Source: Antrihabitans stalactiti (lineage in GTDB: Bacteria; Actinomycetota; Actinomycetes; Mycobacteriales; Mycobacteriaceae). Taken from it: 64,000 nt of DNA. The stretch lies in assembly GCF_012932915.1 (NCBI RefSeq), contig NZ_VCQU01000014.1, positions 62,001 through 126,000 on the forward strand, written 5' to 3'. Positions within the stretch are counted from its first letter, which is position 1, and the number at the start of each line of letters is the position of its first letter. This document shows, one piece after another, positions 1 to 7,784 of this stretch. The notes under the pieces are model-generated. The model was not told the DNA's origin. It saw only the letters and a program-made list of their open reading frames with translations, and did no database searches. Position numbers and translations under genes: made by a program.

Positions 1-1
1 C

Positions 2-487
2 TCGGAACACCTGGCAGACACTCCGAAGCGAGTAGCGCACGCCTACGTCGAGATGCTCTCCCCGCGCGAGTTCAACCTGACGACATTCCCCAACGACGAG
101 GGTTACGACGAGCTGGTACTCGCCAAAGCCATCCCGATGCAGTCGCTGTGCCAGCATCACCTGCTGCCCTTCCGCGGCACCGCGCACGTCGGCTACCTGC
201 CCGGGGACCGGATCCTCGGGCTGTCCAAGCTGGCCCGCGTCGTCGACCTGTTCGCCCGAGACCTTCAAGTGCAGGAACGGCTGACCCAGCAGATCGCGAA
301 CTGGTTGCAGGACCACCTAGCGCCCAAGGGCGTCGGGGTGGTGATCGAGGCGGAGCACATGTGCATGTCACTGCGCGGTGTACGGGCGAGTGGATCGCGC
401 ACCGTTACGTCAGCCATGCATGGCGTGCTGCGCGAGGATGCTCGGTCCCGGCAGGAATTCTTTGCGCTCACCGGTTTGGTCGGCTGA
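2..487 (+). CDS. folE: GTP cyclohydrolase I, 5'-truncated by the window edge
   Basis: GTP cyclohydrolase I converts GTP to 7,8-dihydroneopterin triphosphate, the first step of folate and pterin synthesis, in the cytosol. The frame is open from base 2, so the real start lies left of the window. The family signature is intact: SLCQHHLLPFRG holds the zinc Cys and the catalytic His pair, and EAEHMCMSLRGVR holds the second zinc Cys. The C-terminus (FFALTGLVG) ends normally. It is followed after 5 bases by a lipase gene rather than by other folate genes, so this may be an accessory second copy; that is inference. The family call is secure. Confidence 0.95.
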   Translation, partial: SEHLADTPKRVAHAYVEMLSPREFNLTTFPNDEGYDELVLAKAIPMQSLCQHHLLPFRGTAHVGYLPGDRILGLSKLARVVDLFARDLQVQERLTQQIANWLQDHLAPKGVGVVIEAEHMCMSLRGVRASGSRTVTSAMHGVLREDARSRQEFFALTGLVG

Positions 488-492
488 GACCG

Positions 493-1404
493 ATGACACG
501 GGCGTTCGTGCTCACGGGCGGCGGGAACCTCGGCGCGATACAGGTCGGCATGCTCGCCGCGCTGCGCGAGCGCGGCGTCGCGCCGGACCTGCTGGTCGGC
601 ACGTCGGCAGGTGCGCTCAACGCCGCCTACGTCGCCGGAGTCGGGTCCGACGCCGACAGCCTCTATGCGCTGGCCCGACTGTGGATGCGAACACGCCGCC
701 CTGACGTGTTCCCGATCGACCCCGTCCGGCAGCTGCTCGCGCTGCGCGGCCGGCGACCCTCGCTGTGCTCTGCGGAGAGTCTGCGACAGTTGATCGCCGG
801 CGCCCTGCCCTATCAGCGGCTCGAAGACGCCGCCACCCCGGTTCACGTGATTGCGACGAACGTACTCACCGGCGAAGCAGTGAGTCTCGGCTGCGGCGAC
901 GCCGTGACCGCGGTACTGGCCAGTGCGGCCATCCCCGCAGTGTTTCCTGTCGTCCACGTCGACGGCACGTATTTGGTCGACGGCGCCGTCGCCGACAGCG
1001 GCGGCATCGCCCGCGCGGTGGCGCTCGGTGCCGACGAGATCTGGGTGCTCCCCGCCGGGTACGCGTGCGCGCTGACCCAGCCACCGGCGAGCACCTTGGC
1101 TGCCGCGTTGCACGCGGTGTCGTTGCTCGTTCATCAGCGGCTGCAGCAGGAGGCCGCGACCTACACCGGCCGGGTCGAGCTGCACGTTCTGCCGCCGTTG
1201 TGCCCGCTGAAAGTGTCGCCGGTCGACTTCGGTCGAGCTGGGCAGCTCATCGCGCGCGGCCACGGGGCGACGCAGGCGTGGTTGACCGAGCGCGGGGACC
1301 GTCTGCCCGATCCGGGACGGTTCCTTTCCCTGCACGAGCACAGCACGCAACGCAATGCGGTGACGGGCGGATGCACGACCTGCGCCGGCACCGGCACCGA
1401 TTGA
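493..1404 (+). CDS. patatin-like phospholipase family protein
   Basis: A 303-residue serine hydrolase of the patatin family, which cleaves acyl esters of lipids with a Ser-Asp dyad. The N-terminus shows the oxyanion glycine run GGGNLGAIQ, then the nucleophile elbow GTSAG near residue 38, and the catalytic aspartate in VDGAV near residue 163, all in the usual order. No signal peptide is evident. The ATG at 493 lies 5 bases after the folE stop. It is followed after 10 bases by a ferredoxin reductase, so the three genes probably form one transcript. The C-terminal tail carries a CTTCAGTG stretch of unknown role. The physiological substrate cannot be told. Confidence 0.88.
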   Translation: MTRAFVLTGGGNLGAIQVGMLAALRERGVAPDLLVGTSAGALNAAYVAGVGSDADSLYALARLWMRTRRPDVFPIDPVRQLLALRGRRPSLCSAESLRQLIAGALPYQRLEDAATPVHVIATNVLTGEAVSLGCGDAVTAVLASAAIPAVFPVVHVDGTYLVDGAVADSGGIARAVALGADEIWVLPAGYACALTQPPASTLAAALHAVSLLVHQRLQQEAATYTGRVELHVLPPLCPLKVSPVDFGRAGQLIARGHGATQAWLTERGDRLPDPGRFLSLHEHSTQRNAVTGGCTTCAGTGTD

Positions 1405-1414
1405 GGAGAATCTG

Positions 1415-2662
1415 ATGATCGAACAAACCACTCACGTCATCGTCGGCGCGAGCCTGGCCGGGGCCAAAGCCGCGGAAACGTTGCGTGCGGAGGGCTTCGA
1501 CGGGCGCATCGTGCTCATCGGTGCGGAAAACGAGTTGCCCTACGAGCGTCCGCCTCTGTCGAAGGGATTTCTCATCGGCCGCGACGACAAGTCGAAAATC
1601 TTCGTGCACGCGGACGCCTGGTACCAGGACAACTCGGTGGAACTGATGCTAGGTCGACAGGTCACGCGGCTCGACCGCGGAACGCACACGGTGGAACTCG
1701 ACGGTGGCGAGCGTATCCGTTACAGCAAAGTACTGCTGGCCACCGGCGCTTCGCCGCGTCGACTCGAGATCCCCGGCGGTGGGCTCGACGGCATCCACTA
1801 TCTGCGACGGGTTACCGATGCCGAACGGCTCCGGTCAGCACTGTCTTCCGCGCCTCGGGTCGTCGTCGTGGGCGCAGGTTGGATCGGGTTGGAGACGGCG
1901 GCGGCGGCCCGCGAGCTGGGCTGCCATGTCACCGTCGTCGAACCACGTCAGGCTCCTTTGCTGGCGGCGCTGGGTCCGGAGATGGGTGGATTCTTCGCCG
2001 ATCTGCACCGCGAGCACGGAGTCGACGTGCGGCTCGGACACGGTGTCACCGAGATCCGTGGCGCCACGGATCGGGTCAGTGCGGTCGTCACCGACGATGG
2101 TTCGGTGATTCCGGCTGAGGCGGTCATCGTCGGCGTGGGTGCGCGACCGAATGTCGAGTTGGCCGCGGAAGCCGAGTTGCCGGTGGACAACGGGGTGCTG
2201 GTCGATCAGTCGCTGCGGACCGACGATCCTGACGTCTATGCCGCGGGCGATGTCGCCAACGCCTTCCATCCGCACTACGCCCGCCCGGTCCGGGTCGAGC
2301 ACTGGGCAAACGCGCTGCACGGTGGCCAGGCCGCGGCGAAGTCGATGCTCGGACAATCGGTGAGCTACGACCGACTCCCGTACTTCTTCACCGATCAGTA
2401 CGACGTCGGCATGGAGTACACCGGCTGGTTCCCGCCGGGCGGCTACGACGCGGTCGTCACCCGCGGCGATGTCGTCGGCAAGTCGTTCCACGCGTTCTGG
2501 TTCCACGGCGGCCGCGTCGTTGCCGGCATGCACGTCAACCGGTGGGACGACGGCGTCGGTGCAGCACAGGCACTGATCACCAGCCGCACGATGGTGGACC
2601 GTGACCGGCTCGCCGATCTCTCGGTACCGTTGGCCCAACTTGCCGATCCGGTGCCCCACTGA
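1415..2662 (+). CDS. FAD-dependent NAD(P)H:ferredoxin reductase-like oxidoreductase
   Basis: A 415-residue flavoprotein of the rubredoxin/ferredoxin reductase class that passes electrons from NAD(P)H to ferredoxins of P450 or dioxygenase systems. The N-terminal FAD-binding beta-alpha-beta (HVIVGASLAGAKAAETLR), the NAD-binding motif near residue 150 (VVVVGAGWIGLETAAAA) and the second FAD motif (VYAAGDVAN) are visible. The start is set by GGAGAAT just upstream of the ATG. No matching ferredoxin or P450 gene is adjacent; ferredoxin genes in this window lie at 5.07 kb (relic) and 32.45 kb (intact). The electron acceptor is therefore unknown. Confidence 0.92.
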   Translation: MIEQTTHVIVGASLAGAKAAETLRAEGFDGRIVLIGAENELPYERPPLSKGFLIGRDDKSKIFVHADAWYQDNSVELMLGRQVTRLDRGTHTVELDGGERIRYSKVLLATGASPRRLEIPGGGLDGIHYLRRVTDAERLRSALSSAPRVVVVGAGWIGLETAAAARELGCHVTVVEPRQAPLLAALGPEMGGFFADLHREHGVDVRLGHGVTEIRGATDRVSAVVTDDGSVIPAEAVIVGVGARPNVELAAEAELPVDNGVLVDQSLRTDDPDVYAAGDVANAFHPHYARPVRVEHWANALHGGQAAAKSMLGQSVSYDRLPYFFTDQYDVGMEYTGWFPPGGYDAVVTRGDVVGKSFHAFWFHGGRVVAGMHVNRWDDGVGAAQALITSRTMVDRDRLADLSVPLAQLADPVPH

Positions 2663-2814
2663 AAGCGGGTGCGGGAACGTTCGAACAAGCGGGGTTGAAT
2701 AACTCTTCTTACGACTTCCCGCCGCGATCGGTAACCAGATCACCGCAGTCGACGAAGTCGGGGACAGGTGCAACGCCGGTGGGAGCACCGAGCACTCAGC
2801 GAGCGCGTGTCGAA

Positions 2815-2970
2815 CTTCCCAAGCACAGCGGGCAGCAATCTCGTTGGCGTATTACGCGGGCTTCACCTATCGAGAAAATAGTGGACTATCTTTCCGAGCC
2901 GCTGCCCACGATCAAGTCACGTATCCGAGCTGGCCTGGCGTTTCTGACCTCGGTAGTGGCTGTCGCGTGA
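2815..2970 (+). pseudogene. relic of an ECF-type sigma factor (region 4, frameshifted)
   Basis: Only the 3' end of a sigma-70 family gene remains. One frame reads AQRAAISLAYYAGFTYRE, typical of the start of region 4, and from about 2877 the next frame continues with IVDYLSEPLPTIKSRIRAGL, the DNA-recognition helix and its follower. Removing one A from the run of four A near 2876 joins the two halves. No sigma region 2 is recognisable upstream and the upstream frame is already disturbed near 2815, so this is a decayed fragment and not a gene. It occupies the gap between the ferredoxin reductase and the MarR gene. Confidence 0.7.
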
Positions 2971-3008
2971 GGCGATCGACACGAGCAGCAGGTGCAGACG
3001 ACGTATTG

Positions 3009-3023
3009 TATCGTGATACGATA
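3009..3023. promoter_or_regulatory. palindromic operator TATCGTGATACGATA upstream of MarR gene
   Basis: A perfect inverted repeat, TATCGT-GAT-ACGATA, lies about 40 bases before the MarR start, which suits autoregulation. The same palindrome occurs at 35515-35541 and, with a different three-base centre, at 30765-30783. The sequence and its recurrence are seen directly; binding by the MarR protein encoded at 3064 is inferred. Confidence 0.7.
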
Positions 3024-3063
3024 TAGCGGTTGTCGAGTGTGTCGAAATGGGAGGATGCCCGGT

Positions 3064-3501
3064 GTGACAACAGAGCAGGGTGTCGAATCGGCGCCGTTGA
3101 CCAAACTGGATTTCGAGGCATTGGCGCGTTTCCGCTTTGGTATCCGCCGCTACCTGCGCTTCAGTGAAGAAACGGTCCGTAGTCACGGTTTGACCCCGCA
3201 GCATTACCAATTGATGCTCGCGCTCAAGGGTTTTCCCGGTCGGGAGTGGGCCACGATGCGGGAGCTGGCGGAGCGGCTGCAACTGCGCCATCACAGTGTG
3301 GTGGAGCTGGTCAACCGGGCTCAGAAACAAGGCCTCGTGGACCGGGCGGCGCATCCGTCCGACGCGCGCGCGGTGCGTGTGCAGTTGACCAACGAAGGGC
3401 AGCAGATTTTGGCGCGCCTGAGCGCCATGCACCGCGACGAACTACGCCGCCTCGGGCCGGCACTGAACCTGCCCACCTGGGGCGCCGCCGCAAATTGGTG
3501 A
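3064..3501 (+). CDS. MarR-family transcriptional regulator
   Basis: A 145-residue winged-helix dimeric repressor. The wHTH core runs from about residue 30 to 110: TPQHYQLMLALKGF is the dimer/DNA-binding start, RELAERLQLRHHSVVELVNR the recognition helix, and DRAAHPSDARAVRVQLT the wing. GGGAGG at 3049-3054 is 9 bases before the GTG at 3064, so I prefer that start over the ATG at 3055 or longer in-frame starts. A palindrome sits in its promoter and recurs before a small gene at 30.4 kb and an AhpD-like fusion at 35.6 kb, which may be its regulon. The ligand is unknown; the AhpD-like target hints at oxidant or electrophile sensing. Confidence 0.88.
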   Translation: MTTEQGVESAPLTKLDFEALARFRFGIRRYLRFSEETVRSHGLTPQHYQLMLALKGFPGREWATMRELAERLQLRHHSVVELVNRAQKQGLVDRAAHPSDARAVRVQLTNEGQQILARLSAMHRDELRRLGPALNLPTWGAAANW

Positions 3502-3633
3502 GTGTCCCGATAGCCGTCGTCGGTTCGTGAGGCGCAGTCGAATCGACATCGCGCTTCGCGGCTTGGGCTCGACCCCAACTCGACAGGAGGCCGCGCACTT
3601 CTGCCCGCTCTGCGCGGATGGCGTGCACTGGCC

Positions 3634-3738
3634 CTAACGAGGCCTCCTTGAACCCGCTGTCGCGCAACGCTTGTCAGTTGTCACGCCCGGCCCGGCACCG
3701 ACGATCACGATACTTGCCGGTGCGGGCAAGGCGGTCAT
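3634..3738 (-). pseudogene. 5' stub of a short-chain dehydrogenase downstream of tal
   Basis: The start codon overlaps the tal stop by four bases (ATGA), as in an operon. The first residues, MTALPAPASIVIVGAGPGV, are those of an SDR-type Rossmann protein up to its glycine motif, after which the frame becomes unrelated (TTDKRCATAGSRRPR) and stops. The rest of the dehydrogenase is absent from the following 130 bases. This looks like a deletion scar that removed most of the second gene of a tal-SDR operon. The assignment rests on about 19 residues. Confidence 0.55.
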
Positions 3739-4844
3739 CGTCTCGCCTCGGTGAGAGTCGCGGAGAGTTCGGTGGTGAGGTGATCCCAGCTGGCGTCGAA
3801 TTTCGCGATCCCGTCGTCTTCGAGGGCGGTGACGACATCGTCGTAGTCGATGCCGAGCGCGCCTAACTCCACGAGGGTCTGCCGCGCCTCTGAGTAGGTG
3901 CCGTGAATGCGGTCGCGCGGTATCTGGGCGTGGTCGGCGACTGCGTGCAGGGTGGCCTCGGGCATCGTGTTGATCACCCCGTCCGCGACAAGATCGGTGA
4001 CGTAGCGGGTGTCGTCGTAGCGGGGGTCCTTCACCCCGGTCGAGGCCCACAAGGGCCGCTGCGGGCGTGCTCCTGCCTGGGCCAGTGCCCCCCAGCGGTC
4101 GCCCGCGAGGTACTGCTCGTAGATCTGGTAGGCCAGGCGCGCATTGGCAATCGCCACGCTACCGCGCAGGGCCGCGGCCTGGTCGGTGCCGATTTTGTCG
4201 AGCCGGTGGTCGACCTCGGTGTCCACGCGGGAAACGAAAAACGATGCCACTGAATGAATCTGGGTGACATCATGACCACGCACGCGTGCCCGTTCGAGCC
4301 CGGCGAGGAACGCCTCGATCACTTGGCGGTAGCGGTGCAGCGAGAACATGAGGGTGACGTTGATGTCGATGCCGTCTGCCAGGCAGGCGGTGATCGCTGG
4401 CAGCCCTTGTTTGACGGCGGGGATCTTGACCAACACATTCGGCCGATCCACCAGCCGCCACAGCGCGTGGGCTTCGGCGACGGTGCGGTCGGTGTCGTGC
4501 GCCCACCGAGGGTCGACCTCGATCGACACCCGCCCGTCGGTCCCGCCGGTGGCGTCGTAGACCGGGCGCAGCACATCGCACGCCCACCGCACGTCGTAGG
4601 CGGTCAGCTCCTGTAATGCCGTGTCGGCATCTACCCGGCGCAGCGCGAGACTGTGGATCTGGTCGGCATAGGTGTCGCTGCCGGTGATGGCTTTGGCGAA
4701 GATGGTCGGGTTGGTGGTCACCCCCGTCACATGCCGGTCAGCGACCAGGCGGGCCAGGCTGCCGTCAATCAGCCTCTCTCGGCTCAGATCATCGAGCCAG
4801 ATCGACACTCCGGCCTCGGTCAAGGTGGTCAACGGGTCCGACAT
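3735..4844 (-). CDS. tal: transaldolase
   Basis: Transaldolase moves a dihydroxyacetone unit between sugar phosphates in the non-oxidative pentose phosphate pathway through a Schiff-base lysine. The 369-residue protein belongs to the longer actinobacterial form. Visible are GVTTNPTIFAKAI near the N-terminus, the catalytic lysine strand NVLVKIPAVKQGLPAI, NVTLMFSLHRY and the SVASFFVSRVD motif. MSDPLTTL is chosen as start because AAGGAGAG lies just before it; the frame extends further but without a ribosome site. It is not next to tkt, zwf or opcA, so it is probably an accessory copy. A truncated SDR gene overlaps its stop codon. Confidence 0.94.
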   Translation of the reverse strand: MSDPLTTLTEAGVSIWLDDLSRERLIDGSLARLVADRHVTGVTTNPTIFAKAITGSDTYADQIHSLALRRVDADTALQELTAYDVRWACDVLRPVYDATGGTDGRVSIEVDPRWAHDTDRTVAEAHALWRLVDRPNVLVKIPAVKQGLPAITACLADGIDINVTLMFSLHRYRQVIEAFLAGLERARVRGHDVTQIHSVASFFVSRVDTEVDHRLDKIGTDQAAALRGSVAIANARLAYQIYEQYLAGDRWGALAQAGARPQRPLWASTGVKDPRYDDTRYVTDLVADGVINTMPEATLHAVADHAQIPRDRIHGTYSEARQTLVELGALGIDYDDVVTALEDDGIAKFDASWDHLTTELSATLTEARR

Positions 4845-5034
4845 GAGTGCTCTCCTTCCGCAGGGGTTCACGTCACAGGTTCCATTTCGAAACACCTTCC
4901 CCGACCACGGCTCGCTTTACGCACAACAACGATCGGCTATCGCCTGGCCGGTGCGGGATACTCGCGCAGGTATCGGCGCCCAATCCCCCCGGTCCGTCCG
5001 GCCTGGAGCGGGTCCTCGGCCCCGACACAACTCT

Positions 5035-5062
5035 AGTTTATACAAGAACGCTCTGTATAAAT
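5035..5062. promoter_or_regulatory. palindromic operator before the ferredoxin relic
   Basis: AGTTTATACAA, six bases, then TCTGTATAAAT form an inverted repeat ending 6 bases before the ATG at 5069. The geometry and most bases match the operator between the DUF2249 gene and the HTH regulator at 28991-29023, so both were probably bound by the same Cys-containing HTH protein. Binding is inferred. Confidence 0.6.
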
Positions 5063-5068
5063 AGAGGC

Positions 5069-5194
5069 ATGGCGAAGGTGATCGGCGGACCGTGCATTGA
5101 CGTGATGGACCACCGGCCGTGCGCGAAGCAACGCCCGGTCGAGCGCCTCTTCGAATGGGCATTGCCTGCGGCTACCGGCAGAGGGGCCGTGTGA
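5069..5194 (+). pseudogene. ferredoxin gene relic (N-terminal stub)
   Basis: The first 20 or so codons (MAKVIGGPCIDVMDHRPC) align with the intact 7Fe ferredoxin at 32454, which begins [20 protein letters not shown]. After that the cluster cysteines are lost (KQRPVERLFEW in place of ECPVDCIYE) and the frame runs into recombinase-derived sequence and stops after 41 residues. It cannot bind an iron-sulfur cluster. Its promoter palindrome is still intact. A recombinase relic begins within its 3' part, so insertion or deletion by that element probably destroyed it. Confidence 0.7.
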
Positions 5195-5406
5195 ATGCGA
5201 TCTCGTGCTCACCTGCCCGAAATTCCTCACCAGCAGCGAATACGCCCCGCGCATCCGTTCGCGACTGACCACCGAAACCAAGCTCGTCGACGACGCGCGA
5301 AAAGCGTGGCTGGGACCGCGAGGTCGAACGTCACCAGGCGACACGCCGACGGCTACAACATCTGCTCGACGAACTAGACGAGTTTGCCGATCCGCATGCG
5401 ACGTAA
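5154..5406 (+). pseudogene. C-terminal relic of a Tn554-type tyrosine recombinase
   Basis: The frame NGHCLRLPAEGPCECDLVLT continues as CPKFLTSSEYAPRIRSRLTT, matching the cysteine-containing tail that ends Tn554/TnpB-like tyrosine recombinases. A frameshift near 5295 then moves the continuation into another frame, REKRGWDREVERHQATRRR and LLDELDEFADPHAT, followed by a stop at 5404-5406. The catalytic domain is missing. Short relatives occur at 27609-27652 (same tail) and 27904-28066 (an N-terminal part), so at least two decayed copies of this element type are present in the window. Confidence 0.7.
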
Positions 5407-5788
5407 CCCGGCAGCGCAACAAGGGCTTCCGCGCCGGGGCGCATCGACAGATCGATAGCTGCACCGTCGATCTCCGCTCGCAGTTTCAATCGGTCGGCAT
5501 CAATTCCCGTGCGACCAGCCCATCGTCGGGGCGGTGTAGAAGCGGCGGTTCGAGGAACAACGGAACGAAAAGTCACGCGAGCAGCGCCCGCGCCGGAAGC
5601 TGGCGGTGGACGGCACCGTCTGCCGTCCGCACGATTCACCCGTGGCGGCGGATCTGGTCGTAGGTCGGGATGTGAGGTTTCGAGGTTCAAAAGGTGACCT
5701 GCCCGGTCTGCTCGCTTCGGCCGCGGTTCAAGGCAGGGTGGTTCGTGCCGCCGTGTCCGGCCAGCGCGGTAAGCATGTCGTGCCTGGT
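5407..5788. other. gap without a recognisable gene
   Basis: This stretch between the recombinase relic and the Ddn-like gene has long open frames on both strands, but they are arginine-rich GC shadows with no recognisable domain or ribosome site. I see no repeat or RNA gene. It is probably debris from the same mobile element. Confidence 0.5.
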
Positions 5789-6310
5789 TCATTGTCGTCG
5801 TTGCTCACGCGGTGGGTCGCGCAGCTGAAGTCCGACCAGGGGCAGTGTCGTCCCTCGGTCGCCGATCCGGGCGCCGAGGGTCGATTCGAAGACGGGTTTC
5901 AGTGTGCGCCACGCGCGCGGGTGCGCGGTCGCGTAGCTGGCCAGTGCCGCGGCGGATTCTTCACCAGTAAGTATGTGCGCAACGGCCGCAACAGGATTGC
6001 GGCTTCCCAGGTATATCCGAACCTGAGGGTTGGCTCGAATGTTGCGGTACCACTGGGCTTGCGCGCCGAAGCCCGATGCGACGACGTAGATGTCGGTGGC
6101 CGGATGCGCGACGATCTCGAGCACGACGTGGCGGCGCAACCCCGAACTTCGTCCGATGTGCTCAAGCATCAGCATTCGCGAGCCGAAGAGAAACCCCAAC
6201 CGCGCTCGGTAGAGCCATACAGGGCCGCGTACGACCCAACGAACCCGAAGCAGCGCTGAAGCTCGCATGGCGATGGATTGTGTGAGGCTCGACGTCTTGT
6301 GTTCGTGCAT
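5789..6310 (-). CDS. Ddn-like F420-dependent nitroreductase family protein
   Basis: A 173-residue member of the deazaflavin (F420)-dependent oxidoreductase family, split beta-barrel proteins common in mycobacteria and rhodococci that use F420H2 to reduce quinones or nitro compounds. Recognisable strands are MLMLEHIGRSSGLRRHVVLE, then YVVASGFGAQAQWYRNIRAN and PQVRIYLGSR, the usual order of the family core. The N-terminal 40 residues are amphipathic, as in membrane-associated members. The gene stands alone on the minus strand with its neighbours on both sides lost or unrelated. The substrate is unknown. Confidence 0.88.
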   Translation of the reverse strand: MHEHKTSSLTQSIAMRASALLRVRWVVRGPVWLYRARLGFLFGSRMLMLEHIGRSSGLRRHVVLEIVAHPATDIYVVASGFGAQAQWYRNIRANPQVRIYLGSRNPVAAVAHILTGEESAAALASYATAHPRAWRTLKPVFESTLGARIGDRGTTLPLVGLQLRDPPREQRRQ

Positions 6311-6489
6311 TGTCGCCTGTTCCTTTCCCGTTCGCTCGGTCAGCGTGATAGCGCACGGGGTCGAACCGAATTCGGTGCAACTGGGTCAGCTGGATCGCCA
6401 CGATCGCGCGCGGCGCTCTTCGATCTCCGACCAATCTCGCGTGGGTGATCACCGGTGAGGCCTCGGCCAATGGCCTCGGGGGGTATCTG

Positions 6490-6822
6490 TCAGCGTGGAC
6501 ATCTCGCCTTCGGTTCGGCGGAGTTGGCTGGGACGCACGTTGCTTGTCGGCTGCGCTGCGCGGGTTGGTGCAACGCATCCGTCGACCGCGGGAGTCGGTG
6601 GTGCGAGAGCGTCCGGACTGGATGCAGCAGGGCCGGGTGCCGACAATGCGGACATGATTGGGGCTGGGTGTCGGTGAGTGTGTGCGTCCAGTGCGCACAC
6701 GTGCTGCAGCGCGTGCTGTGCCGCATACCGGCCATCTCGGCCAGCCCGATATAGATCGCCGCGGTGCTCGCTGCCGCGATCGCGACGATCACAGCGATGG
6801 TGAGAGCTTCGTATACAGTCAT
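6490..6822 (-). CDS. small membrane protein with C-terminal zinc ribbon
   Basis: A 110-residue protein of unknown function. The N-terminus, MTVYEALTIAVIVAIAAAST, is one hydrophobic helix, followed by a CxxC-x16-CxxC zinc ribbon (CSTCAHW and SCPHCRH) and a basic tail. The start is chosen at the ATG at 6822 because a GGAGA ribosome site precedes it and the longer frame upstream is not hydrophobic. It lies between an ANTAR-like gene and a Ddn-like gene on the same strand, with a 94-base gap to the former. A membrane-anchored redox or metal-binding role is possible, but this is not shown. Confidence 0.6.
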   Translation of the reverse strand: MTVYEALTIAVIVAIAAASTAAIYIGLAEMAGMRHSTRCSTCAHWTHTLTDTQPQSCPHCRHPALLHPVRTLSHHRLPRSTDALHQPAQRSRQATCVPANSAEPKARCPR

Positions 6823-6916
6823 CGGTTGTTTTCGTCTCCAGGTCGAGTAGTGCCTGAGCAGGCATTCGTTTTTTCCACTGCGGTTGTCGGCGTGGCTGGA
6901 AGGTGGGGCCCGCGGG

Positions 6917-7270
6917 TCATTCGGCCCCGGTGCGGCCGCTGCTGCATTTCTTGCGGTCCGTGCGTGCCCCACGTCGGTTCGTCGACCAGCGGCTTGGTGA
7001 ACGCAGGTCGCTCAGCGTCTGACCCCATTCGAGCTGCGCGGCGCGCTCGGTCGGCAACGACGTCGCTTCGCTGTAGGGCGGTTGACCGGCCAGCAGTACC
7101 AATGCGTGTGCGATCTGCGGTACGGAGAGGTGATGGCGGCGCGCGGCGTCGAGCAGTTCGTCCGATGCTTGGTCGGGGCTACAGCGGCGAACTGCGATGA
7201 GGAGGCCTTCGGCCAGGTCGATGTCGGACCGTTCGCGAACAGCGGATTCGTGGAGGTCGTATCTCTGCAT
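6917..7270 (-). CDS. ANTAR-like small regulatory protein
   Basis: A 117-residue protein whose first 65 residues (DIDLAEGLLIAVRRCSPDQA, then ELLDAARRHHLSVPQIAHAL) match the three-helix ANTAR pattern used to bind RNA hairpins and promote antitermination. No sensor domain is attached. The start is set by GGAAGAAG before the ATG at 7270; much longer upstream frame is not credible. A CGCAATGATTGCG palindrome lies 60 bases upstream, the same operator found at the MarR gene at 7785 and the molybdoenzyme operon. A paralogue-like protein with the same layout is encoded at 42283. The basic C-terminal tail is low complexity. Confidence 0.65.
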   Translation of the reverse strand: MQRYDLHESAVRERSDIDLAEGLLIAVRRCSPDQASDELLDAARRHHLSVPQIAHALVLLAGQPPYSEATSLPTERAAQLEWGQTLSDLRSPSRWSTNRRGARTDRKKCSSGRTGAE

Positions 7271-7332
7271 CGTCGATCTTCTTCCGCGATTGGGACTTTC
7301 CGGTCTCCGACCCGTCATCTTCAACATATACT

Positions 7333-7345
7333 CGCAATGATTGCG
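7333..7345. promoter_or_regulatory. MarR-type operator CGCAATGATTGCG
   Basis: A 13-base perfect palindrome, CGCAAT-G-ATTGCG, lies 62 bases upstream of the ANTAR-like start on the minus strand. The same element, with central C, occurs at 8342-8354 and 21039-21051. It is probably a site for the MarR protein encoded at 7785-8282. Confidence 0.65.
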
Positions 7346-7485
7346 TAGGCGCAACAGATAGTGGAGAATGGGACCTGGCGCGCGGGAAGCGAACGAAGGC
7401 AGCCGCATTCGGGCACTGCCGCCTGCGCCGGTAGCTGTCGCGTCGACACCCCATGGCATTGACGGGCAGAGAAGGAGAGATTTCG

Positions 7486-7740
7486 ATGCGCACTGAGACG
7501 ATCGGGTTCCTTGGATATGTTTCGGTACTGCTCGGCGCTGCGGCCGCCGGTCTGTGCTTGATCGCGTCGGGCGCCGGCGCCGGCACCCACGCCGCGACTG
7601 CCGGTGTGGTGGCGCTGGTGCTGCTACTGGCCGGGATCGGCACGTTGACGCTGATTCACCGTCGCCGACAGGCTGATCCGATCGAACCGAAACCGACCGC
7701 CGACGAAGTATCCACCTACCGACACCAACACCCGCACTGA
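7486..7740 (+). CDS. small two-helix membrane protein
   Basis: An 84-residue hypothetical membrane protein. Two hydrophobic segments, about residues 8-30 and 35-58, are separated by a Gly/Ala-rich turn, and the tail is charged and cytoplasmic in style (HRRRQADPIEPKPTADEV). GAGAAGGAGAGA lies 6 bases before the chosen ATG at 7486. It sits between two oppositely oriented regulators and is divergent from the ANTAR-like gene, so the operator at 7333 may act on both. I do not recognise the family. Confidence 0.6.
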   Translation: MRTETIGFLGYVSVLLGAAAAGLCLIASGAGAGTHAATAGVVALVLLLAGIGTLTLIHRRRQADPIEPKPTADEVSTYRHQHPH

Positions 7741-7784
7741 CGCCGTGCGATCGAACTCGCACTACAGACGAGCCGGGAGCAGAC

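Noticed and set aside
2695-2970. Plus-strand frame read as a 91-residue protein
   Set aside because: Only its last 30 residues are meaningful, and they belong to a frameshifted sigma-factor relic.
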